The position numbers and the translations under genes were made by a program. Of a DNA stretch of 41,603 bases, positions 1 to 7,616 are shown one piece after another. The DNA comes from Alphaproteobacteria bacterium (GTDB taxonomy: Bacteria > Pseudomonadota > Alphaproteobacteria > M2410). Position 1 is the first letter of the stretch, and each line of letters starts with the position of its first letter. The notes under the pieces were generated by a model. It was not told where the DNA came from and did not search any database. It was given only the letters and a program-made list of their open reading frames with translations. The stretch covers positions 1-41,603 of the forward strand of contig SBHG01000044.1 of the NCBI GenBank assembly GCA_006226305.1. The letters run 5' to 3'.

Positions 1-174
1 CTTGACGGTGACTTCGAGATTGAGGTGCCCGGCGACTATGTGCTCTGCCAGGTGACTGGCCAGCGCATCCCCCTGGAAGATCTCAAATACTGGAATATCG
101 AGAGACAGGAAGCCTATGTCTCGGCGGAAGTCTCCGACAAGCGCGAGCGCGATCTGAAAAAGGCCGGCAAATGA
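1..174 (+). CDS. DUF2093 domain protein (3' part, start lies before the window)
   Basis: The first 57 codons read open in frame 1 and end at TGA 172-174. The visible protein contains a segment reading GDYVLCQVTGQRIPLEDLKY followed by WNIERQEAY, which I recognise as the DUF2093 family, small (about 70 residue) alphaproteobacterial proteins of unknown function. The conserved Cys and the P-L-x-D/E-L-K-Y-W pattern are present. Only roughly the first 10 residues should be missing. The stop overlaps the start of the next gene by ATGA, so the two are probably translationally coupled. In related bacteria this gene commonly sits beside lpxK; here lpxK is 2 kb away on the other strand. The function is unknown. 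Confidence 0.8.
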   Translation, partial: LDGDFEIEVPGDYVLCQVTGQRIPLEDLKYWNIERQEAYVSAEVSDKRERDLKKAGK

Positions 175-1130
175 GGAAAGTTTCGTTTGTTGTCTTGGCA
201 TCCTCTCTGGCCTTTTCTGCCGCAAATGCAGAATCGGAAGGCTCACCCGAAGTGGCAAAGGATATTGTCGAACAATACATGAAGGAACTCCCAAAGGGCG
301 GGATCGTCATCCAAACTGACAAAGATTCGGCTTGTGGGCCGGTGCTTCTGTTCCAGGCTTATTTGATGCTTGCTGAGCTGGAACAAGGATCATTGTATCG
401 GGCTCAGATGCCGTCCGACGCGAATCTGTATTTAAACGGCAATGAAGTATCTGTGGATGAAGAGGACCGAGTGGTCTTTGGGTTCGATAGAGATGCACCA
501 CCAATTGCCGAATTCAAAGTTGAATTACCGGACTGTGTCTCGGAATTCGACGTCGATATTGCCCAACGCAAATACGACATCTCTTACGTCGAAGGGGTCG
601 ATCAAAAATATGTCGAGCCGCCCGCTGAAGTGCTGGCACGCATCCGCGCAGAAGGGGCTCAAAAACGCGCGGCCCGCAATCAGAATTCTGCCTCGGATGG
701 TTTCTTCGCCGAATTCAAATGGCCGCTCACCGGGCGCATCTCCGGCGTCTATGGAAGCCAGCGATTTTACAACGGCACGCCCAAAACCCCGCACTATGGG
801 GTCGACGTCGCCGCGCCCTCTGGCACGACCTTCTACGCGCCAGCGCCGGGCGTCGTCACGCTCGCCAGTGAAGACATGTATTTTGAGGGCGGGCTGATCT
901 TCCTGGACCATGGCATGGGGGTTATCTCTGCCTTTTTACATCTGTCAGGGGTTGATGTGAAAGTCGGCGATGTGGTTGCCACCGGTGATCCACTTGGCCG
1001 TGTTGGCGCCAAGGGCCGCGCCAATGGTCCCCATCTCGACTGGCGCATGTATTGGCAGGATCAGCACATTGATCCGGAGCTTCTTGTCGGGCCGATGCCG
1101 GCGGTGAAGGAAAATTCAAAGGAAAAATAA
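171..1130 (+). CDS. Exported M23-family peptidase-like (LytM-type) protein
   Basis: The product is 319 residues with an N-terminal signal peptide (basic Met-Arg-Lys, hydrophobic run, AANA-E cleavage region near residue 20) and a C-terminal LytM/M23 domain at about residues 185-305. M23 enzymes are zinc endopeptidases that cut peptide cross-links of peptidoglycan in the periplasm. The first metal motif is intact (H208-x3-D212 in HYGVD). The second, normally HxH, reads H288-L-D290, so the usual third zinc ligand is Asp. I recall this HLDWR variant in alphaproteobacterial relatives, so it need not mean loss of activity, but a non-catalytic role is possible. The region at about 25-170 has no family I recognise. 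The ATG overlaps the DUF2093 stop. Base composition of the first half (about 180-640) is visibly more A+T-rich than the second half. Confidence 0.85.
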   Translation: MRKVSFVVLASSLAFSAANAESEGSPEVAKDIVEQYMKELPKGGIVIQTDKDSACGPVLLFQAYLMLAELEQGSLYRAQMPSDANLYLNGNEVSVDEEDRVVFGFDRDAPPIAEFKVELPDCVSEFDVDIAQRKYDISYVEGVDQKYVEPPAEVLARIRAEGAQKRAARNQNSASDGFFAEFKWPLTGRISGVYGSQRFYNGTPKTPHYGVDVAAPSGTTFYAPAPGVVTLASEDMYFEGGLIFLDHGMGVISAFLHLSGVDVKVGDVVATGDPLGRVGAKGRANGPHLDWRMYWQDQHIDPELLVGPMPAVKENSKEK

Positions 1131-1234
1131 CCTCTCCCTCGGGGAGAGGTCGAAAGGCGCTAGCCTTTCGGGTGAGGGGTCGACCCCTCATCCATCGCGC
1201 TGGCGCACGCCACCTTCTCCTCGGGGGAAAAGGA
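1131..1234. repeat. Intergenic palindromic repeat cluster, probable bidirectional terminator
   Basis: Successive hairpins fill the gap between two converging genes. CCTCTCCC (1131-1138) pairs with GGGAGAGG (1142-1149). CGAAAGGC (1151-1158) pairs with GCCTTTCG (1163-1170). TGAGGGGTCGACCCCTCA at 1173-1190 is an 18-bp perfect palindrome. CCTTCTCC (1213-1220) pairs imperfectly with GGAAAAGG (1226-1233). The CTCTCCC...GGGAGAGG...GTGAGGGG layout resembles a dispersed intergenic element common in Rhizobiales/Caulobacterales genomes (family knowledge). Its position suggests that it also ends transcription from both sides (inference). Confidence 0.7.
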
Positions 1235-1237
1235 GGA

Positions 1238-2209
1238 TTATGCCTCAGGCCGCTCTGGCTTCGGACCCCATTTCTTTTTCCGCTGCGGTTTGGCCCAGCG
1301 CTTGTGCATCCAGAACCATTGGCCTGGCACTTCGCGAATACGGTCTTCCAGAAACTGATTGTATTTTGTCGTCAGTGCCAAAATGTCGTCGGACTTTTTG
1401 CCAGTCTCGTCGATGGTGAGGGGCGGATAAAAACGGATGACGAACTTAACTCCGGGCTTGCGCACAATGTGTAGCGGCAGAACGGGAATTTTATACTTTA
1501 GGCTCAAGGTTGCCGTGGCTGAGGGCGTGCGCGCCGGATGACCAAAGAAGGGCGCGACAATGCCATCATTCATTTTCTGGTCCACCAGCATGGCAATGGG
1601 GACGCCTTGGCGAATGCCATCGACGATCATGCGCGCGCCGACGGTTCCCTTCGGCAATAGCTTGTCAAAGTTAAGCTTCAGGCGCTGCTCATTGGACCAT
1701 CGATCCGCCAGAGGGTTGTTGGCCGGACGATAAACCCCATAGAGCCTGCCGGTGCGTTGGCGCAGGTAAGGAGATATGAGCTCCCAATTGGCAAAGTGGC
1801 CGGAGATGAAAAGGATTGATTTGCCTTGGGCGAGAACGCCTTCAAGGTGCTCCACGCCCTCAATCTCCACCCGCTTGCCGGGACCATAATCGGCGAGCTC
1901 TTCGATAAAGCCCATTTCACCAAAGGTGCGCCCGAAATTGTCCCACATTTCGCGGACAATGGTCTTGATCTCTTCATCAGAGAGGTCTGGCAGACAAAGC
2001 TTCAAATTATCCCGTGCGGTTTTGTCGGCGCTGGTCAGCGGCCCGAGGTGCCGTGTGAGAGCCCCCATGAAGGCAGAAGCCCGCTCCACGCCGATGAGGC
2101 GAAAGAGGCCGGAAAGCCCGCGCAGCAGCCCATATTCCAAATAATGGAACCAGCGGACCGGGTGCGGATTGAGGTCCATCGCGGTTTGAGGTTTTGTTGA
2201 ATCAGCCAT
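1238..2209 (-). CDS. lpxL: Lipid A late acyltransferase (LpxL/HtrB family)
   Basis: This 323-residue protein belongs to the lysophospholipid/lipid A acyltransferase family, which transfers a fatty acyl chain from acyl-ACP onto the Kdo-lipid A precursor at the inner face of the inner membrane. It carries the H-x4-D/E catalytic box as SGHFANWELIS, the substrate-pocket segment around GVYRPANNPL, and a VDQKMNDGI segment typical of the family. It has a family-typical length and an N-terminal amphipathic or membrane stretch near residues 20-45. It is the last gene of the - strand envelope operon, 11 bases after lpxK. Whether it adds lauroyl, myristoyl or a very long chain cannot be told from sequence. 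Confidence 0.88.
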   Translation of the reverse strand: MADSTKPQTAMDLNPHPVRWFHYLEYGLLRGLSGLFRLIGVERASAFMGALTRHLGPLTSADKTARDNLKLCLPDLSDEEIKTIVREMWDNFGRTFGEMGFIEELADYGPGKRVEIEGVEHLEGVLAQGKSILFISGHFANWELISPYLRQRTGRLYGVYRPANNPLADRWSNEQRLKLNFDKLLPKGTVGARMIVDGIRQGVPIAMLVDQKMNDGIVAPFFGHPARTPSATATLSLKYKIPVLPLHIVRKPGVKFVIRFYPPLTIDETGKKSDDILALTTKYNQFLEDRIREVPGQWFWMHKRWAKPQRKKKWGPKPERPEA

Positions 2210-2220
2210 CGGGGCGGACC

Positions 2221-3222
2221 TTAGCGCACAAGCTTCTCTTGAAGAAAGGCGAGAAATGCCTCGCGTTCTTCAAACACCGGCGCGACGGGCAACACGTGCA
2301 CTTGCGCGCGGAACTCAGTGGGCAATCGCACCGCATCCTTGGCGGTGGTCAAAAGCGGCGCGCCGTATTGCTCGCTGAGCCGCTTCAATCGCGCAATGTC
2401 CTCTTCTGAATAGGGGTGATGATCGGGAAAAGCTTCCGTGTCGATCAGGGTGAGCCCCAGGTCGAGCGCCGTATCAAAAAACTTTTGCGGATCGCCAAGG
2501 CCAGAAAAAGCGACAACCGCACGCGAACCCTCTGGGAGTGCCGGGGTGATAGCGCCCACATCAAGATGTGTTCTGAAGGTGGGCAGACCTTTCTCCTTCA
2601 AACCATAAAGAAGATCGGGCGTTCGGTCAGAGGTCGATCCTGTCAGCAGAATAGCATCGGCCCGGGCGAGGCCCTTGGCAGGCGCCTCCCGCAAAGGTCC
2701 AGCGGGGATCGGCAGGCCGTTGCCAAAACCGCGCCCCTGATCGATGACAACAAAGGACAGCGTTTTGGCAAGAGATGGATTTTGAAAGCCGTCATCCATG
2801 ATGATGAGGTCAGCGCCCTCTCGGATTGCCGCTTTTGCGCCCGCGACCCGGTCTGTCGCCACAACAGTTGGGGCAACCTCGGCCAAAAGCAGAGGTTCAT
2901 CACCCACAAGTTCCGCGCTGTCGCTCACAAGGTCGACTATGTGAGGTCCGAGAGTTTGGCCCCCGTAACCGCGTGTCAAAAAAGCCGGTTTAAAACCGAG
3001 GTCTTTCAAGATCGGGGCCAGAACAAGAGCCAGCGGTGTCTTGCCAGTACCCCCGACCGTGAGATTGCCAAGGCAGACAACGGGCACACCCACATCCAGT
3101 GGTTTAATCAGGTTTTGCTTAACCGCAGTGGCCCCGGCATAGACATAACCAAGGGGTGCCAACACCGTGCTCCAAAGGTTTGCGCCCCCACGTCGCCGAT
3201 ACCAGAATTTAGGCGTACGCAT
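2221..3222 (-). CDS. lpxK: Tetraacyldisaccharide 4'-kinase
   Basis: LpxK phosphorylates the 4' position of the tetraacyldisaccharide 1-phosphate lipid A precursor, making lipid IVA at the cytoplasmic face of the inner membrane. The 333-residue protein has the LpxK-specific N-terminus (about residues 5-40, membrane-associated) and a P-loop GNLTVGGTGKTP at residues 52-63, followed by the RGYGG segment and the IIMDDGFQNPSL block that are LpxK signatures. The start codon lies 14 bases inside the end of waaA, indicating translational coupling. Nothing is missing or truncated. Confidence 0.96.
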   Translation of the reverse strand: MRTPKFWYRRRGGANLWSTVLAPLGYVYAGATAVKQNLIKPLDVGVPVVCLGNLTVGGTGKTPLALVLAPILKDLGFKPAFLTRGYGGQTLGPHIVDLVSDSAELVGDEPLLLAEVAPTVVATDRVAGAKAAIREGADLIIMDDGFQNPSLAKTLSFVVIDQGRGFGNGLPIPAGPLREAPAKGLARADAILLTGSTSDRTPDLLYGLKEKGLPTFRTHLDVGAITPALPEGSRAVVAFSGLGDPQKFFDTALDLGLTLIDTEAFPDHHPYSEEDIARLKRLSEQYGAPLLTTAKDAVRLPTEFRAQVHVLPVAPVFEEREAFLAFLQEKLVR

Positions 3223-4546
3223 CGCTCACCTCCGCGTCGTCACTTTGCGGGATCATCGGCAGAACTGCCTCTGTAACCAAAGTCAGAATTTCGTCGCCTT
3301 TGTCGGCGGCAGCTTGCGCCGCCTGGGCAAGGGTTGTCCGCGCCTCTTTGTCCTTGAGAAGGGCGTCGATGCGCGTCTCAAGGTCGGCCGCGTCGGCGAC
3401 CTGTTCAAGGGCGCGCTCTTGCATGAGATAGGATGTGATTTCGGAAAAGTTTTCCGTGTGGGGGCCCTGCACGGTAGCGCAGCCCAGTCGCGCCGGTTCC
3501 AAAGAGTTGCTGCCGCCGCCTTCCACCAGGCTGCGGCCGAGAAAAACCACATCGCACAGCCGATAGAAAATTCCGAGCTCACCCATGGTGTCGGCGAGAT
3601 AGATTTGCGTGTCGGGCGCAATTTCCTCTCGCCGCGACCGCTGCGAAACTTTAAGGCCCATGGCCTCCAAAAGCGTGCGGATATCATTACCCCGTTCTGG
3701 ATGGCGCGGCGCGATAATGGTGAGAAGGCCGGGGTGGGCCGTTTCTAGGCTCTGGTGGACAGACCCCATAATTTCTTCTTCTGGCGCGATGGTCTGCGCC
3801 GCCAGAACCCCGGGTCGATCACCAATGAGTTGGGCAAGGGCCTGACGTTCTTCGGCTGCATCCGGCAGGGCGCCAGCCACATATTTGAGATTACCCGAAG
3901 TTTGCGCTTGATCGGCACCGAGCTGAACCAACATCTCTGTGATGCGCTTGTTCTGTGCAAGGCAGACCTGAAATCCTTTGAGGATAGGCGCAATCGCCCA
4001 TTTATGGCGAAGCCAGTTGTCAAAAGAACTTTCCGACATGCGGGCGTTGAGAAGCGCCATAGGGACGTGCAGCTTTTGGGTTTGAACGAGAAGGTTTGGC
4101 CAGAACTCGCTCTCAAACCACAGCACCGCGTCTGGGCGCCAATGAGCGAGAAAGCGTCTCACATAAAGCGGATGATCTATGGGCGCATACTGGTGAAAGG
4201 CGCGTGCGGGCAGGCGCGACTCCATGAGCTCCGCTGATGTGACTGTCCCGGTCGTGACCAAAACGAAAAGATCCTCGCGTTCTTTGAGAAGTCGTTCAAT
4301 GAGCGCCAGGGCCGACAGGCTTTCGCCAACGCTCGCGCCATGTACCCAGACAAGCGGGCCGCGCGGGCGCTGCAGATTTGTTACGCCGTGCCGCTCTGAA
4401 ATGCGGGCGGGATCTTCCTTGCGTCGCCGGGCGCGGCGGCTCAGATAAAACGGCACGATGGGGGTCAAGAGCCACCAGGCAGCGCGATAAAAAGCGCGCG
4501 CAATCTGGTGATTGAGGGGCCGTTGAAGGGGGACAGGGAGAGTCAT
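3209..4546 (-). CDS. waaA: 3-deoxy-D-manno-octulosonic acid (Kdo) transferase
   Basis: WaaA (KdtA, GT30) transfers Kdo from CMP-Kdo to lipid IVA. The 445-residue protein has an N-terminal membrane anchor (about residues 18-36), the WVHGASVGE block with the expected catalytic base Glu75, the FWPNLL region, and a C-terminal GT-B nucleotide-sugar domain with DTMGELG and the FLGRSLVEGGG(S)N loop. The length is normal to slightly long (a few extra residues at both ends). It is followed by an overlapping lpxK and preceded at 15 bases by a DUF374 acyltransferase gene. Sequence alone does not tell whether it adds one, two or more Kdo units. Confidence 0.96.
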   Translation of the reverse strand: MTLPVPLQRPLNHQIARAFYRAAWWLLTPIVPFYLSRRARRRKEDPARISERHGVTNLQRPRGPLVWVHGASVGESLSALALIERLLKEREDLFVLVTTGTVTSAELMESRLPARAFHQYAPIDHPLYVRRFLAHWRPDAVLWFESEFWPNLLVQTQKLHVPMALLNARMSESSFDNWLRHKWAIAPILKGFQVCLAQNKRITEMLVQLGADQAQTSGNLKYVAGALPDAAEERQALAQLIGDRPGVLAAQTIAPEEEIMGSVHQSLETAHPGLLTIIAPRHPERGNDIRTLLEAMGLKVSQRSRREEIAPDTQIYLADTMGELGIFYRLCDVVFLGRSLVEGGGSNSLEPARLGCATVQGPHTENFSEITSYLMQERALEQVADAADLETRIDALLKDKEARTTLAQAAQAAADKGDEILTLVTEAVLPMIPQSDDAEVSDAYA

Positions 4547-4561
4547 CGTGCGTCTCTCGTC

Positions 4562-5344
4562 CTATTCGGTCAAGGGCGCCGGCGGCATGGGGTCAAAGCC
4601 GGTCAGGGCATCCACCTCCCGGGTAATCTCGTTTAGCCGGTCCTCAATAAGCTGGCGCACCTCTTCGGCTTTTTGAGGCGACATCTGCCGGTCTACCAGG
4701 ATTGGCTCGCCATAGGCGATGACACAGCGCGAAAAGCCCCAGGGCCACAGGAATTTGTCCCAGGTTTTGAGAATTTTCCGTCGGGTGGTGGAAAAAGTCA
4801 CAGGAATTATTGGCACGCCGGTCAGTTTGGCAAGCGCCACAACCCCTTCGCTTGCGCGCATGTGCGGGCCGGAGGGTCCATCCGGTGTGATGGCAACGCC
4901 GTCACCGTCCTTGATCGCCTTGACCATGGCGCGCAGCGCCGCCGCGCCGCCTTTTTTCTTGTCGCTACCTTCTTTGGGGCTTGAGCCGTGAATGGTGTGA
5001 ATGCCGTGATAGGAAACAGCCCGCGCAATCATGATGCCGTCCCTGTGGCTTGAAATCAGCACACGGACTTTCATCTTGGAGCGCCATCCAAATGGCATCA
5101 TCAAAAGGCGTCCATGCCAGAAGCAGTATATGAAGGGTATTTTTTCCTTAAAATATTTTTCCGGAATCTCAGGTCGGACAAAAGTGAGCCGCATGGTCAG
5201 GCGAGCAAGGCCGATATAGCAGGCCACTAGAAAAGCGGCGACTTCCTGAGTGGCGCGCTGATTGCCGAGCCGCTTGATCCACTTCGGTGTGCGTCCACGC
5301 TTGCGCGCACGCCCGGCAACTTGTGTGGTGTCGCCAGAGGTCAC
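4562..5344 (-). CDS. DUF374 lysophospholipid acyltransferase-like protein
   Basis: The product is 260 residues of the LPLAT superfamily, DUF374 branch. Visible marks are CFWHGRLLMMP (H-x-x-R/LLMMP type active-site region), SSHRDG, HGSSPKEG, and ITPDGPSGP followed by GVVALAKLTGVPIIPVTF. An N-terminal basic stretch precedes a hydrophobic segment (about 35-55). The GTG start shares one base with the msbA stop (TAGTG). In alphaproteobacteria this family regularly sits in Kdo/lipid A clusters, so a role in lipid A or outer-membrane lipid acylation is likely, but its acyl donor and acceptor are not established by this sequence. Confidence 0.85.
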   Translation of the reverse strand: MTSGDTTQVAGRARKRGRTPKWIKRLGNQRATQEVAAFLVACYIGLARLTMRLTFVRPEIPEKYFKEKIPFIYCFWHGRLLMMPFGWRSKMKVRVLISSHRDGIMIARAVSYHGIHTIHGSSPKEGSDKKKGGAAALRAMVKAIKDGDGVAITPDGPSGPHMRASEGVVALAKLTGVPIIPVTFSTTRRKILKTWDKFLWPWGFSRCVIAYGEPILVDRQMSPQKAEEVRQLIEDRLNEITREVDALTGFDPMPPAPLTE

Positions 5345-7122
5345 TATTCGCCCGCCTTTTGCTGTGAAGGGTCGTGCGACAGCATGGTGCTGTAAAGCGA
5401 GGCATAAAGTTGCCCATCCTGCAACAGGGTGCCGTGCTTGCCCGATTCAATAACGCGCCCTTGGTCCATGACAAAAATCGTATCCGCATGAATGATTGTC
5501 GATAGCCGGTGGGCAATCACGATGGTGGTTCGGTTTTCCATCAGATGTTCAAGCGCTTCCTGCACCTGCTTTTCAGAGCGGGTATCAAGCGCGGAAGTGG
5601 CCTCGTCGAGCAAAAGGATCGGTGCATCTTTCAAAATCGCCCGCGCAATGGCGATACGTTGGCGTTGTCCACCGGAGAGATTTCCACCGCCTTCGCCGGC
5701 CTGAGACTGATACCCATCTGGCATAGCTTCGATAAACTCATGCGCGGCAGCCGCTTTGGCGGCGGCGACCACTTCGTCTTCTGTCGCCTCTGGGCGGCCA
5801 TAGACGATATTGGCATAGATTGTGTCGTCAAACAGGAAGGGGTCCTGAGTGACAAGGGCAATGGACTTTCGCAAACTTTCCAGGGTTACTTCGCGTACGT
5901 CCTGACCATCGATTAATACGCGCCCGGCACTGACGTCATAAAAACGCGGGATGAGATTGAGCACCGTGCTTTTACCGGCGCCAGAGGGGCCAACCAGCGC
6001 AACGGTTTCACCGTGCTTGACGGTAAAGCTCACGTCCTTGAGCGCGGAAAAGCCATCGTCGCCATAAGCAAAGGTGACGTGATCGAAGGTGATCTCCCCT
6101 TTGTAAAGGTTGAGCGGCCGGGCATCATCCGCATCCCTTATTTCGGGGGTCTGATCAAGCTCCTCGAAAATATTTTCCGCCGCCGAAAGCCCCTGGCTCA
6201 AGACTGTCGAAACGCTGCTCACCCGCTTGAGGGGGTCATAGGAAAGCATCAGGGCAGACAGGAACGACATGAAAGCGCCAATGGTAAGACCGCCATTGAT
6301 GCCTTGCCAGCCGCCATAAAAAATAACTCCGGCAATCCCGATGCCGGTAATCGCCTCGGTAACCGGCGCCGCAGCCAGGCGTGCCTTAAAGGCCTTCATT
6401 TGAAAATGGCGCCGCCGTTCAATGGAACGGCTCGTGCGTTCAATCTCACGCTCTTCCTGACCATAGGCCTTAACGACTCGCGTGCCGTCGAGGTTTTCTG
6501 AAATCAGCGTGGTCAAAATGCCGGTCTCAGACATGGAGTTGCGGGTCGCTTTGCGGGTCTTCTTGCCTTGGCGGCGGTTGTTATAGATCACGAAAGGGAT
6601 AATCGCGACAGCGATGAGTGCCAGTTTCCAGTCCTGCGAAAACATCACCCCCGTTAGGATCACGACAGTCGTGATATCTTTCGCCAGCACGGCAATGGTT
6701 TGGCTAGAGGCCTGCTGCACCAGCGCCACATTGTTAAGCGCCCGCGCCATAAATTCGCCGGTGTGTGTTTGATTAAGGCGTTTCAGGTCCGCATAAACCA
6801 TCGTTCGCACAAGTTGCACCTGCATTTCGGCCACCACGCTCTGGCCAATGCGGGTCATCAAAACACCCTGAAAGTAGGAAGCAAAAGCCTGGGTGATCAT
6901 GATAGCGATCACCGCGCCGGGGATTAAATAGAGAAGGTCCGGATCTTTGCCGACAAAAATCTGGTCAATGGCAGGTTTGAGGATCCAGGCCAGAGACCCG
7001 GTAGTACCCGCCGTGACCAGCATGAAGGAAATGGCGATGACCAGCGGGCGCATGTGTCCGGCCAGATAGTCCCGCATCACCCGACGTACCAGATAGCGGG
7101 TCGAGTGGCATTCACTGTCCAT
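5344..7122 (-). CDS. msbA: Lipid A export ATP-binding/permease protein MsbA
   Basis: This is a half-size ABC exporter, six-helix transmembrane domain followed by the ATPase domain, that flips lipid A-core across the inner membrane. The nucleotide-binding domain shows Walker A GPSGAGKST, the Q-loop VTQDPFLFDDT, signature LSGGQRQR, Walker B ILLLDEATSALD and the H-loop IVIAHRLST. I place the start at ATG 7122 (592 residues, close to the usual MsbA length). An in-frame TTG at 7200 would add 26 residues but has no ribosome binding site. The genes before and after it on this strand are all envelope-lipid genes, which supports a lipid A rather than a drug substrate. Confidence 0.92.
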   Translation of the reverse strand: MDSECHSTRYLVRRVMRDYLAGHMRPLVIAISFMLVTAGTTGSLAWILKPAIDQIFVGKDPDLLYLIPGAVIAIMITQAFASYFQGVLMTRIGQSVVAEMQVQLVRTMVYADLKRLNQTHTGEFMARALNNVALVQQASSQTIAVLAKDITTVVILTGVMFSQDWKLALIAVAIIPFVIYNNRRQGKKTRKATRNSMSETGILTTLISENLDGTRVVKAYGQEEREIERTSRSIERRRHFQMKAFKARLAAAPVTEAITGIGIAGVIFYGGWQGINGGLTIGAFMSFLSALMLSYDPLKRVSSVSTVLSQGLSAAENIFEELDQTPEIRDADDARPLNLYKGEITFDHVTFAYGDDGFSALKDVSFTVKHGETVALVGPSGAGKSTVLNLIPRFYDVSAGRVLIDGQDVREVTLESLRKSIALVTQDPFLFDDTIYANIVYGRPEATEDEVVAAAKAAAAHEFIEAMPDGYQSQAGEGGGNLSGGQRQRIAIARAILKDAPILLLDEATSALDTRSEKQVQEALEHLMENRTTIVIAHRLSTIIHADTIFVMDQGRVIESGKHGTLLQDGQLYASLYSTMLSHDPSQQKAGE

Positions 7123-7325
7123 GGGGGCTTTCTTTGAGCCGTAGGAGGGGGCGCTTGAAACGCTCAAAGTCCTGTCCTTGTCTGGCGCGCCGGTCGCCAA
7201 TTGCTAAATTCGGGCCGGGCAAATCAGCCCGAGCATCAGCCTAGCATGTCTCACGTCCGCCAACCAAGCCGACAAATCTGCTTTTTTGTTAACCTTTTCA
7301 ACGCCTTGCGGGCGATGTGTTGCCG

Positions 7326-7544
7326 TTAGTGCTCCGGGTCCATCAGCCGGTGCAGATGGACGATAAAATAACGCATATGGGCATTATCAACCGAGGCCTG
7401 CGCCGCCGATTTCCACGCCTTATAGGCAGTTTCATAACTGGGGTAGATGCCGACAATATCAACCGCGCTCAGATCCTTAAATTCGGTTCCTTGCAGGTCG
7501 GTCAGCTCGCCGCCGAGGACAAGATGCAAAAGTTGCTTGGCCAT
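7326..7544 (-). CDS. DUF4170 domain protein
   Basis: This 72-residue protein matches the DUF4170 family of small alphaproteobacterial proteins, with the segments LVLGGELTDLQGTEFKDL, DIVGIYPSYETAYKAWKSAA and NAHMRYFIVHLHRLMDPE. There is no signal peptide or membrane segment, so it should be cytosolic. It lies between a CysQ-like phosphatase and msbA on the same strand. The retained position inside lipid A clusters suggests a support or regulatory role in envelope lipid synthesis, but no activity is known to me. It is short but clearly a real gene, because the whole length matches the family pattern. Confidence 0.88.
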   Translation of the reverse strand: MAKQLLHLVLGGELTDLQGTEFKDLSAVDIVGIYPSYETAYKAWKSAAQASVDNAHMRYFIVHLHRLMDPEH

Positions 7545-7616
7545 TTGATCGTTTCAGATGTGGTTTTCAGGTTCAGGGATGCCGGAACCTACCCAAACTG
7601 GCCCCAAAATCAACCA

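Noticed and set aside
171..1130. Phage endolysin
   Set aside because: The signal peptide, LytM-type domain and chromosomal housekeeping neighbours fit a cell-wall protein; no lysis or structural phage genes are present.
2416..3276. 286-codon open frame on the + strand opposite lpxK
   Set aside because: It lies entirely antisense to lpxK and the end of waaA, has no recognisable domain, and its composition is the mirror of a high-GC gene.
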